This document shows, one piece after another, positions 33,916 through 44,595 of a stretch of 64,000 nucleotides of DNA (position 1 is the first letter of the stretch; each line of letters opens with the position of its first letter). This stretch comes from Crocodylus rhombifer (lineage: Eukaryota > Chordata > Crocodylia > Crocodylidae): the NCBI GenBank assembly GCA_038503035.1, contig JAVSML010024716.1, positions 1 to 64,000 on the forward strand. The letters are read 5' to 3'. Below the pieces are notes generated by a model. The model saw only the letters and a list, made by a program, of their open reading frames with translations. It searched no databases and was not told where the DNA came from. The position numbers and the translations under genes are program-made.

Positions 33916-34559
33916 TTAAGAAACACCAGTCATGACTAGTCTCGTGTTCCTCTGAAAGCCCCATCCCTGGCGCGATCCTATCCTGAACTTGGGGGTCACA
34001 GTACAGACCCTTTGAAGCAGGTTAATTTGGCTTTAGAGCATAGGAACAAAGTTTACCCAAAACCAGTATAGTCATTTCAAAGTAGGTAACAGGGTGAAGG
34101 GCAGGCAGGTGAGTGGTATTGATGCCTCACTTGTATTTCCTTTGGCAAGACAGTGCAAAGCATCTGCTTGTAGGAGAAGATTTCATTTTCAGGTTACTAG
34201 TGGAACAGAGGAAGCAGGGGCAAGTGGTGGCAGCACAGACCCAAGGGTAGGATGGGATGGGATCCTGATCTCTGCTGTGGACTGTGGGTGCTACTTAATA
34301 CAAGAGGTAACACAGAAACAAAGCAGCAGGAGGCACAGGCCACTTCATGCGAGCCCCCCAGCACTGGTGGCTCTTGGCTTTGTCCCTGGCAGAGTCATTT
34401 CCCACCACGTACAATGCTCCGAGGTCCAAATTCTCCCCGCACTCCTGCTGCTGGGTTTTACACTGACTTTGCAGACTGCAAGGTCATGGTTTATTTTTGA
34501 GCCAATGCTTGATTTGCAAAATTGGTACCATTCTTGGACCTGGCCAAGTGCACTGCATT

Positions 34560-34690
34560 GAGCACCTCACACTGGTATAAATTACAGCAACGGAGAAGAA
34601 GCATGGGCCAAATCCTCAGCTGGTGTAAATCAGTATAGTCACTGGTGCTACCCCAAATTACATCGGCTAAATAGCAGTCGCACAGAAGGC
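34560..34690 (-). repeat. Short dispersed 'tttacaccagctgagg' repeat
   Basis: 'cctcagctggtgtaaatcagtatag' with neighbouring 'ctggtataaattaca' and 'ccaaattacatcggc' phrases belongs to a sauropsid repeat seen again (forward or reverse) near 18028, 35190, 36980-37110, 37430-37495, 43800-43880 and 45030-45065. Confidence 0.5.
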
Positions 34691-36240
34691 CTCTTCCCTA
34701 GACTCAGACCAGGTCTCTGAACAAAGCAAAATCTACTCTGTTTACTAAATAGTAACAAAGTTGACTCTTCCTGATCAGCCTTTCCTCTGGTAGCATCCTT
34801 CTCTTCTGGAGAATGCAGAAGGGGTCAGAGAGCCCAGTCCCCTTCCCTCACTTGCTGAGGGCGATGGGGCCAGGAGATCGAATTCTGCCCTCGGTCATGC
34901 TCTGGCCACCTCCTGAAGTCCTTGAGGATCTTGATATGTTCCTTAAACTGTCTGCATCATAGCTCCATTTCTGCTTCCTTGGAGGGAACCTGTTCATGTC
35001 TCTGGGCTTGGGACAGTAAATTAATTAGCATCAACCCAGCACCAAGAGACAAATTGAGAGTGTGACCTAACTAGTTGGCTCCCTGCTAGAGCCATCTGTA
35101 GGTGGTGGTCTGAATGCACGTGTCATCCTAGGTCCAGCTTCACAGCAGTAAGAGTGAGGAGGCTTCCACCGATGTAAGCAGATCAGTGCTGATTTACAGC
35201 AGAGGACCTGGCCGCTAGAAGCTCAGCGCCAGTTAGTCCTGAGCGACTGCATCTCTCTATGAAAGTCTGAGAGGCTCACTTGCATGGCTGGTTCTTACTG
35301 CCTTTGTCACCTCTGAGCTGCTTTCTCATGAAGCTCCTGAGTGATGCCCTTGGCTCTTGCCTTTGGTCAAAGGGCTATTTCTGTGCCAGCTTGTGGCACT
35401 TATTTCAGAGATGACCATTTAAAGACACAGCTTGTCCTTGAGAGCAGGAATCTGTGTCCTTAGATGTCTGCTTGTCTTCAGCTGTGGTGAAGGAGCTTCA
35501 TGATGGCAACGCCACAAAAGGGTGGCCTTGTTTCAGGGGCCACACTGGACTTGTGTGGTCCTCTCTGACTTTCCATTAGGCTTGGTATCCCTAGGGTTGG
35601 CAGTGATGTTTGTTGATCAGATCCATCAGCAGAAGATCTGGCTGCTGATGTGCTTTCCAGTCCTGGGCCTTCAGATGGCCATCTCTGCTCCTACCAGTAC
35701 TGGCTCATGTGGAATCACTGAAGAGTCTTCCTCTGCGTTTCTGCTAGCCTGCTCTGCTCCAGCCTGCCAGGATGTCTCCTGGGAGGAGCTGCTCTGATGT
35801 TTGGCAAAGCTCTTTTGAAAGCCTGGGATTTGCTCAACCATCTGCAGCATTCCTGCATCCATCGCATTTGGCAGGTGCCTAGATAGGGTATAAGCCACCC
35901 TCCAGGTCCTGCCAGGCCTACAATCTGCCTGGCCATCGTAACTTGTCTTGCACCGATGGTCTTTAATACTGCACTGCGACCCTGTCCCAGGCCGTACTGT
36001 TTTCAGGGGACACTGGAGGCCTGTGGCCAGTCAGAAGTGTGAAAGTATCTCATTCCTCCACATAGTTTGCTAATGGTTTTCATGCCCAGGCTGAAGCAAG
36101 GTGCTGTCCCTAGATGCAGTGATAAGGCTCAGGATCACTGATTGCTTTGTTGCTTCTCCAGAGCACAGGGGCCTTGGGAAGAAATCTTTTTTGATCTCTG
36201 CTTCTGGTGTCTGAGCCTGCAGGAGATGGCTTCCCAGCAT
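34691..36240. other. Intergenic stretch without genes
   Basis: No exon or clear transposon recognised apart from a 'gctgatttacagcagaggacctggcc' repeat unit near 35188-35213. Confidence 0.45.
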
Positions 36241-36246
36241 CACAGA

Positions 36247-36501
36247 GGGCACATCTACAGGTTATGCTTATTGTGTGGTAGCCTAAGAACACTGCGCAGT
36301 AACGTGCCGGTCAAAAACCATGCAAATAAGCTACTGTGTAGTGTGGTTAGGCTACTGGGCAGCAACTGCCAGAAAATAACCTTGCACCAGCACTAGTGCG
36401 CAGTAACTGTAGTTACTGCCCATTTAGTTAGTACTTCATTAAACAAGTATTAAATTAAATGTGTAGTAACTACTGCTCATTAATGAATGGTAGATGTGCC
36501 C
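36247..36501. mobile_element. MITE, Chompy/PIF-Harbinger-like, copy 1
   Basis: The left end GGGCACATCTACAGG and the reverse complement of the right end, GGGCACATCTACC, match over twelve bases. Flanking bases are AGA on both sides (36244-36246 and 36502-36504), compatible with a 3-bp target duplication. The 255-bp interior is AT-rich and full of 'actgcgcagtaac'-type self-complementary words. A related element lies at 52919-53182. Chompy is a described crocodilian Harbinger-type MITE family; the match is from memory of its general features and needs a library search. Confidence 0.7.
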
Positions 36502-36924
36502 AGAGAGTAGGTACCAGTGCTGTCTTACTCTGTGACCAGCGTCTGGTTTTGCATCGTGTTCCAGCTCGATGTACAGCTCTCCGGGAGAACTTGTTGATGG
36601 TGCAAAGTCCTTAGCAGCCTGCCTGGCTGGACCACAGCCTAGGAGTCTTCTTAGCTTTGGACTAGATTCAGGTTCTGGTTCCTGGGAGGGAGCATTATCC
36701 ACGTCCCTCCCACTTGGGACAGCAAATTCTCCACCACATTTTGGTTCTGAGGTCTCGTTTCTTGCAGAGGAAGCTTGGCATGTCTCAGCATTTCGCCCCT
36801 CCAGAATAAGCTCATGTGCTGCTTATTTCTTTGCTGCCCAAAGCTCCAAGATATGTTGATGCAATACGTGCTTCCCTTATTGATTGCTTCTGCACTCGCC
36901 TACACTGATTTTTCTCAGGGAAGG

Positions 36925-37130
36925 GGGTGAGGCCCAAAAACCTTCTTCTGATTTACCCAAGGATGAATGAAAGAAGAATCAGCCCCATTGGGTTAGTCTG
37001 TATTTATACTGAGGTGAGAGAGGCTGTGGAGTTACTCCTGATTTACACCACAGTGCATGATGGAAAATCAATTCCAACTGGGTCACTCCTGATTTATAGT
37101 AGGCTGGTGAGGAAATGGCCCTATGTTATT
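36925..37130 (+). repeat. Tandem-like 'cctgatttacacc' repeat units
   Basis: A phrase of the type 'ggagttactcctgatttacaccacagtgcatgatggaaaatcaattcc' recurs about every 50-60 bases, at roughly 36948, 37035 and 37087. It is a short diverged tandem array within the dispersed repeat family described at 34560. Confidence 0.5.
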
Positions 37131-37610
37131 TCAGTCGTAGCCAGGGTCAATAGCATTCCAGCTAACTTGGTGAAAGCCTGGTGCAGACAGGCTTTCCCAT
37201 CTCACCACTGATGGGCTGGGCAAGGGATCCAGGAATGAACAAGACTTACCGTGCCTGCATGTTTCTCATGCCACCAGATGGCAGCCAGTGGCCTGCATCT
37301 GAGGGCCTAAGTCCTCTGACAGTCAGATATGAGGCCATATCCTCAGCTGGACACATTGGAATAGCAGCCTTGACAGCAATGGAGAGAAGAGGATTGCTCC
37401 TAGAGGATGACTGGCTCCAGCAGAGCTGTGCCGATTTACACCTGCCAGCAGCCTGGTCCCCGTGGAGCAATGCTGATTCACACCAGCTGGGGCCTGGTGC
37501 TGCATGCCATTGCCTATCCCTGACACCTCAAGTGCTTCCATTTGCTGACTCCTCGCGGTACGCAGGATGGGCTCCCAGGCTGCAGGACACTGGTGAGTGA
37601 GGTGGCTTGG

Positions 37611-38200
37611 ATCATAGGATCATATGAAAGTAGTGGGGAAGGGACCTCACAGGGTCAGCTAGTCCAGGCCCCTGCTCAAGGCAAGGCCATCCCTAACTAA
37701 ACCATCCCAGCCAAGAGTCTGTCCTACCTGCTCTTGAAAACTTCCAGGGATGGGGAGTCCACAACTTCTCCAGGTAGCCTGTCCCACTGCTTGACCACCC
37801 CCATAGTCAGAAAGTTCCTCCTAATCTCCAAGCTACATTTCCTCTGCTGCAGCTTGAGGCTGTTGCTCCTAGTCCTGTCCTGTATGGTCACAGAGAGAAG
37901 TCCATCTCGACCCTGTCTATAATCACCTGCCAGCAAACTGAAGGCTGGTGTCAAATGCCCCCTCAGTCTGCTTTTCTCCAGACTAAATAACCCTACTTCT
38001 TTCAGCCTTTCCTCATAAGTCATGCCTCCCAAATCATTTTTGTGGCTCTGTGCTGACCTTTCTTCAAGCTGTCCACATTCTTCTTAAAGCACAAGTCCCA
38101 AAACTGGACACTGTACTCCAGGTGAGGCCTCGCCAATGCTGAACACAGCGGAAGAATTGCTTCTCTTGCTTTGCAAGCGGCACTCCTAGTGATGCAGAAG
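37611..38200 (-). mobile_element. CR1 LINE 3' fragment
   Basis: The 3' end at 37611 (atcataggatcatat) is followed by 'ggaagggacctcacagggtcagctagtccaggcccctgc', a CR1 3' UTR. On the minus strand the C-terminal ORF2 blocks are readable: ILPLCSALARPHLEYSVQFW, RATKMI, EERLKEVGLFSLEKSRLRG, SLEIRRNFLTMGVVKQWDRLPGEVVDSPSLEVFK. One frameshift near 38032 splits the frame. The 5' part of the element is missing. Confidence 0.9.
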
Positions 38201-39300
38201 GCTCCTGATTCAGCAGGGCTGCTGTTCCTGCTGGGCTGACCCATTCTGGCAGGGCAGGGGATCGTTCTTCAGATCAGGCCATGCCCAATTTTGAGCGCTG
38301 TGAAGACAAGGAAGGGAGTGAGTGGTGCCCTTGGGTTGCAGATGCAGCCATCAGCCAAGCCCAGTCCGACAAGCACAGAGTGGCTGTGTGTGAGCAGCAG
38401 GGATGGCAAGGTGTGCAGGGGACCCCTCCTTCCCACCAGGGATCTTCCCTGTGTCTCCCCCTTAAAGACTCCTCATTAATATCCCTGCTATTATCAGCAC
38501 TCTCTCCCCTACTATGGCTCTGCAAGCACAGTTCATCTAAGGTTCCTCTGTTTCTAATCTAGTTTGGAAGGATTTATTTTTGGGTCCTTGTAACCTAGCA
38601 ATAGGTGCACGTGACCAGCAGAGGCTGGCAGCATGAATATGCATCACCTTCTCCCAGCTGATACTCAGCAAGCAGCCTGGGGAGCCAGAGCAGAGACCTG
38701 GCGACTACAAAGGAGCAGAGAAATTGGGCCTGGCTTCTTTTTCTTACCTTGGCTGAGAAAGGCCAAGCTTGTTGCAAAGGGCGGGCCTGGAAGGGCGCGT
38801 GCAGCCTGGGGGTCTTGGCCAGGCTGCTGGCACTGCTGGGAGGAAGCTTGCAGCCATGAGGTCCTGGCTGGCACTGCTGAATCCCTGCTCTGAGGTAGTT
38901 CAGACAGAAGGAGTCTCCCCAGGCTGAGCAAGGTGTGGGGAAAAAGCCACAGTGTGGGGGAAAAGCAGCACTGCCCCAAATGCGAGTGACTCAAATGCCC
39001 GGGTGAAATGCCAGGTGTGTTTGCACTAGGAAACTGAGGCACTAGCTGCTGACCGGGCGATGCTGCAAAGCAGCCTACAACTCACCAGAAGGATGCAGAT
39101 GCTCAGAAGTTCATCCTGGTGCCGTTTAGGGGGAAAATGGAGCCAGTTCTGTGCCTATCATGACAAACCTCTGGCAGAGTCTTCCCATAGGGCCTCTGCC
39201 CCCCTGCACAGCAACCTCTGACCTGGGTGTCAGGGGACAGGTCTGAGGAACCTGGCAGTTTATTCTCTGAGGGCTTAATCTGTGGCTTGTCTCAATTGCT
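38201..39300. other. Intergenic stretch without genes
   Basis: No exon or clear transposon recognised. Confidence 0.45.
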
Positions 39301-39319
39301 ATTTGCTGTCCCTACAGTT

Positions 39320-39430
39320 GGTGCTATGCAGAGCTGTGCACTGGCTCCATTCTGCAGATGGGGAAGCTGAGGCACAGCCAGCACCTTGTCCCAGTGAAAC
39401 AGTTGTTGAGCTGAAAGTGGAAGAAGGGTT
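39320..39430 (-). mobile_element. MIR-type SINE, reverse orientation
   Basis: 'ctccattctgcagatggggaagctgaggcacagccagcaccttgtcccagtgaaacagttgttgagctgaaag' is an inverted MIR core. It is immediately followed by a forward MIR (39440), forming a head-to-head pair. Confidence 0.7.
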
Positions 39431-39439
39431 TTGTGGCTA

Positions 39440-39605
39440 AGGACCGAGACAGCTCAGTGTCTGGGTCTGCTGCAGATTGCCTGTGTGACTTGGGCAAGTA
39501 TCTCCATTTTTCTGTGCCTCGGTTCCCCTGTCTCTACAACAGAGAGGCTAATACTACTTTCCTTCCCCTGACCTATTCACAGTAGAAGGTCTTCAGAGCA
39601 AGGAC
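39440..39605 (+). mobile_element. MIR-type SINE
   Basis: 'gggtctgctgcagattgcctgtgtgacttgggcaagtatctcc', 'tctgtgcctcggttcccctgtctctacaacagagaggctaatactac' and 'ttccttcccctgacc' follow the forward MIR core and tail. Confidence 0.8.
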
Positions 39606-39779
39606 TGGCTTTTAGTGTCCATACTATGCCCAGCTGGATGGGTTGGTTGGGGCATACTGCCATCAGCAGCTTGGGAGTCCTGGCTCCCAGCCCTGAGCTG
39701 CATCCACTAGGCAAAACCCAAAGAAGCCAGGTGCTCTCTGGCTGGAGTTTCGGTTCTCTGGACCTTTTTAAATAGAGCC

Positions 39780-40255
39780 ACTTGTGTGCTCTTATCCTCA
39801 AACTCTATCCTGCCAAGACCTAGCACCCCCCTGCCCAGCCAGACTCAGGGTCCTCTGTACTTTTTGTCCACCTCCAATAGAGCATTGGACCACAGCAAAG
39901 CTCCAGTCCTCGTGCCCTCGTCCTCATGTCTCTCTTGCTCTCCCATGTCTTTCTTCCTTGTGTGGTCACCCCCTGGCCTCCCTTACTCATTCAGGAGGAA
40001 GCTGTCTATCGATTTACCCAACATCTTCTCATTGCTTCTTTGGGTGGTTCACTTACCCTGGGCCCCACCATTGCTTTTGTGCTGCTCCTTGCAGAGCAGA
40101 CAGCCTCCAGCCTCCTGTGCCTCCTTCTCCCTTTAAGACCTCTCCTGTTCAAGCTACTTCTTGTCGAACCCTGCTCTGTAACTTCTTCCTGGGCTCTTGG
40201 GACCCTGCCATCCCTTTGGGACATCACCTGCTGTTCTGCATTACATGGAGGATAA
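39780..40255 (+). repeat. Pyrimidine-rich stretch
   Basis: C/T-biased sequence that gives three overlapping open frames (up to 242 codons) on the + strand. None shows a domain or start context, so I treat them as composition artefacts. Confidence 0.5.
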
Positions 40256-40319
40256 GTAATAACAGCCTGTTTTCTCCAGCAGTCCTGGCATCTGGATCAA
40301 GAAGCCTCTTAAATAGCAG

Positions 40320-40485
40320 GAATCTTTGTTTCCTTGTTATACATGGGGAAACTGAGGCACAGAGAAAGGGAGGTGATTGCCTCAGGCCATGCAGGGAGCC
40401 AGTGGCAGAACCGAGGATGAAACCCAGGGGTCCTGACTTCCCAGCTCAATGCCACATGTGCTGGACTGTGGGCTCCCATCTGGAG
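40320..40485 (-). mobile_element. MIR-type SINE, reverse orientation
   Basis: 'acatggggaaactgaggcacagagaaagggaggtgattgcctcaggccatgcagggagccagtggcagaaccgaggatgaaacccaggggtcctgacttcccagctcaatgcc' is a near-continuous inverted MIR core. Confidence 0.88.
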
Positions 40486-40489
40486 ATCT

Positions 40490-43400
40490 GTGGGGTAATA
40501 AGCATCCTTTGAACACTGCTGTACAACCTGGTCACCCCCATGTCACTCTCAGCCCAGAGTGATGGGAGAGGAAGGGGCATTTGGTTTTGTTGCTTTTCTG
40601 GCTGTAATGCTCAGATTGCTTCCTGCCACAGAGACAGATTCCAGATGGACTGAGCCAGCGGTGCGCCCGTTCAGCCTTTGCCCTTCAGGGGAGACTAAGG
40701 TCTTGCTAAAGGGGTCAGCCCACCATACCTCTGCCTACAGAGGGAAGCAGCTGGGAGGCTGCTTTGGGATGGGCTGAGATCTTGATTTTCAGAACCTGAC
40801 CATGCTTCCGCTCCCCACACCCGAGGTTGGTAGCAGAGTAAACTGTGTGACTGCATCCCTCCCCTCTTCCAGGACATGCGCTGGAGGTGACTGTGCTACC
40901 AGGCTGAAGGCTCACCTAGGTAGACACTGACTGCTGATGCTTCATGCTGGCACCGTGGCATGGTGGTACAGGGCCTGAGCTTCCTGGTCTGGCTGTGCTC
41001 CAGCACCCAGCATGATGCTAGGATGCTGCTGCTGGAGCGCTGTTCTCCAGCTTGGACCTGTCATCTATGCCCATAGCACACTCCTGTGCAGCAGACTGGT
41101 AGAGAGACAGCTTAGCTTGGGCATGCTTCCATCCCTGATACCCCAGCCCAGGGGTGGGATGTGCTCTCGCTTTTGCAGGGACGGGGGTTACAAGCGGGCC
41201 CTGGATAGATCTATCAATGAAAGCCGCTCTGGCTTGTGGGGGTGTTGTCGGGTCTGTCATGACTTTAAATGGAGGCTGACTGCTTTCCAGGCACCGCATT
41301 AACCCACTCTCTTTATACCCAGCCCACTTGCTGTGATAGGCTGTGCATGGGGAAAGAGCCCAGTGTGCCAACCTGCAAAACAGAGGCTTTTAGGACCCAG
41401 AAGCTTTGATGGTCTCCAAGCTGCTGGCTGCCTCTCATCCTTCACTGCAGTGGCTCTGTGCATCAGCTACAGTGGAGGAGCATCAGCTGAGTGGTACCTG
41501 GTACTCTGGAAACCTGCACAGGAAAGGTATGAGCTGATGCCTGGACTGGGGAGAGGGCCAGGCTGGAGACCTCGAGGCTAGGTGGTTGCCAGCATTTCTC
41601 TCTGCACCCCCAGGCATTTGGCATGCCTTGCTTGCTGGGTGAAACGCACAGAACCAAATCCGCTCTCCTGATGGAAACTGCAAGGAGCCAGGGTGGACCT
41701 GGAGATGGGCAATGGGGGTCTAGATGCCTGGGACTCGAGAATCCATTTTAACGGAGAGGCAAGGACCAGAGCTGGGTGGGGGCAGCCCTTCTGGAAGTCA
41801 GCTCAGCAGCACCAGCGCGAAGGAATGAGCAGGGCCAGCCTGGATTTCTCTTGGCTTTCCTAATCCTGCTCTCTTCCCTTCCACCTCTGGGCAGGGCCTG
41901 CTGGGCAGATGCTGCAGCCCACCGCATGGGTGGGCAGCACAGGGTAAGAGGGAGGGTGTGGGCACTGCCTGGGCCTGGAGATGTACATTGATATTGCAAG
42001 GGGAGGGGGGCATTTGTAGAATTGATGGGAGACTGCAAAGTCCCAGGGTGAGGGGAGCAGGGTGGAGACCCGCCTTGAGCAAGTACTGGGGGAACAGATC
42101 TGATAAGGGCAGGCTTTCAACATAGCGCTCTGTGGGAGCCCACTCCAATGGGAGACAGTCCAGCGTTAGGGGCTTGAGAAAGCAGAGCATCTCGTGTTCA
42201 CAGGCCAGCTGGGGCCTTGCCATCAAGGATCTGAGCAGCAGGAAGGACCTGGAGCTCAAAAGCTGCTCCATCAGCCGCTGCTGTGGAGCCGTTCAAACTG
42301 TGGAGAGAGCAGGGAGTTGGGGTGGGGGCTGCACGCCTCAGTGCCCACGGCCAGTTGTTTCACAGGAAGGGTTAAATGGCCCTGTTCAGTGCACCTGTCA
42401 GGCTGCCCTGTCCCCTGGATGCACAGAGGAGCTGATGCTCTGAAGCATGAAAATGGATAAGCATCTGATTCCAGTCAGTGCCTCTGTGGGGACCGGGCCC
42501 AGTTGGTCCCTGGTGCCAGTGGGTGTGACTCCAGTGAGTTGAACGTAGATGCAGCGGCCTGCTGGAAGGCTGGGTCTGAGCTGCTGCTCTTACACAGATG
42601 CCTTTGCCTTTCTCGAACCTCAGCCCTTTGCCTCAAGCAGTGTCGCAGCGTTGGGGAGGCAAGGCAGTGGGATCTGCTGAATACGTACGGTTCCCCTGGT
42701 AGGGAAAGCACCTGGTGATACAGGCCCAGCAGCCATTCCTCAGGTTCCCCTCTGGGTTCCTGGACACTCCCTGGTGTGGGCACCAAAACTCCCCGTGGAT
42801 GAGGGACACATTCTTGGGGTGGACTGAGTAAGGGCAGAGCCACCTCCAAGCCCTCTTCGTTGTCTAGATTGAATGCACCTCCCCTCGTTGCACACTTTAT
42901 GCCAGCCACAACCTGGCCAGTGCTTCTGTTGTGGCCAGGCCCTGAAGTGCACAGCCCCAGCCAAAACCTGCAGTGGCACCTTTGCACTGAGCTCCCATCA
43001 GCTCTCATGACCCAAGGGCTGTGTTAGCCACTTTGTGCAGGGCAGAGTGCAGGTATTTCAGGAGTGTGCACTCTCCCCAGTCAGGGCTGACCCCCAAGGT
43101 ATGATGCAGAGGGCTGCTGTGCTGCAGAACATGTGCGGGTGACGTGGAGGCATCCCTTTTCTCTCTGAGTTGATGGCAGTGCAGCGTGCTGTGCTGCAAG
43201 GAGCACCGTGACTGATTTAGTAGGGGCACACTTTCCTCAGAGGCAGTGCCAACCCTAATGCCCCAGCTGACCAGGAGCTTTGAAGGAGCCTGCCCTGACT
43301 CCCCTTAGTGCTCTGTCCCAAGATACATTACAGTGGAAGTTAATTACGGCCATCGTCAGGCCCCTCCACACTGCTTGAGTGCTGTATGGGAGGCTCAGTG

Positions 43401-44520
43401 CGGTGGAGACGCGGGCCCCATGATTTTAACAACATCAGCATTTCTGCTAATTGTACCACATCCAAGCATCCCATCTCCCTTTAGTTCAGCCCCGCTGTTG
43501 TGAGCCAGGTAGTTCATTAGTGTTTGCCTATATAAGGATGCCTGACTGCTCAGCTGATGCCCAGTTTGGCAATAGCTCTAGAGCTGAATGCCATTAGGAG
43601 TCAATATCTGGATATTCAGACTGCTGCCACTTCTTGCATGTGTTGGCCCTACTTGTCGAAATGTTGCCCTGTCTTTTCTTTTCCTATAGGTGGTCTCTTC
43701 CATGGGCGCTGCCCTTCACAGATCCATTAGCCCAGCGTTACCAGTGGGCTAGTTTTCCACCTGAGTAATCTGTACATTTAGCAATCAGAATTCAGGACCC
43801 GAAATTCAGCTGGCATAACATCCCCATAGCTCCATTGAAGTCAATGGAGCTAGGCCCATGATCGCCAGCTCAGAGAGTCTGGAAGTGTTGAGCTCTCCTA
43901 TTCCAATCGATTCAGTACAGGTATTGTACTGATACAGGTGGTATTTCAGTTCTCCTTACATCAGTGCCCAGCAGAGGATGGAAGTTTCAGTCCATGAAGG
44001 AGTTCAAGATTTTGTCATGTTTTTCTTTTCATTCTGAGTCAGCACCAATCTTAAAAATGTCAGAATTCTCCCCAGAAGGAAAGTCCCGAAGCAATTTATT
44101 GCAGGTCATGTGTTGAAGTGCTTCATTTTGACCTTTTAAAAAAAATGCATCCAGTTATAATATTTCAAAGCAAGTTTCAGAAATAGCTTTTTGAAGCCAA
44201 AAATTGCTTAAAAGTGAGATGCTTAAAATTGAATCATTTCATGCTAAAAATGTCAAAACAAGAGGTCTCACTATTGCCAAGATGTTTTGCCCTGTAATTT
44301 TGTTTTCAGAGAAAACTTTCATGAAAACTCACTGAGTTTTGTCAAGCGTTTTGTTTTTCTTTCTGGCAGAACCGTACTTTCCAATGGACTCTTGTTCCAT
44401 AGAAGCTTTTTCTACCAGTTCTAGCACATACGTTTCCATCAACAGTGGTAGAAAGTTTCCTCTTTTATATAGCACATGACCCAGGGAAGTGGTTTTTCTA
44501 TCCCCCTTCTTGACTAATTG
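40490..44520. other. Intergenic stretch without recognised genes
   Basis: 40490-43300 is GC-rich with many short chance frames. From 43320 the base composition shifts to AT-rich and the sequence looks unique. A self-complementary 'agctccattgaagtcaatggagct' hairpin (11-base arms, 2-base loop) lies at about 43829-43852 inside a dispersed repeat. This AT-rich block 2-3 kb before GPR61 is where distal regulatory or 5' non-coding exon sequence might lie, but nothing specific is seen. Confidence 0.4.
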
Positions 44521-44530
44521 AACCAGATTT

Positions 44531-44595
44531 GTTAGTTTAGATCAGTGTTGTGGCATTTCTCTTTATTGTTTTCCCTTTTCCACTTGGTTTGGAAG
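44531..44595 (+). repeat. Direct repeat flanking GPR61, upstream copy
   Basis: Begins gttagtttagatcagtgttg, then 'tggcatttct', ending 'cacttggtttggaag'. The same series occurs at 48383-48442, just after the GPR61 stop, with a few substitutions and a short length difference in the middle. The flanks differ, so the shared unit is only 60-65 bp. It matches none of the transposon families seen elsewhere in the window. Confidence 0.75.

Noticed and set aside
39784..40512. 242-codon open frame on the + strand
   Set aside because: Pyrimidine-rich stretch running into an inverted MIR; three overlapping frames are open at once, a sign of composition.
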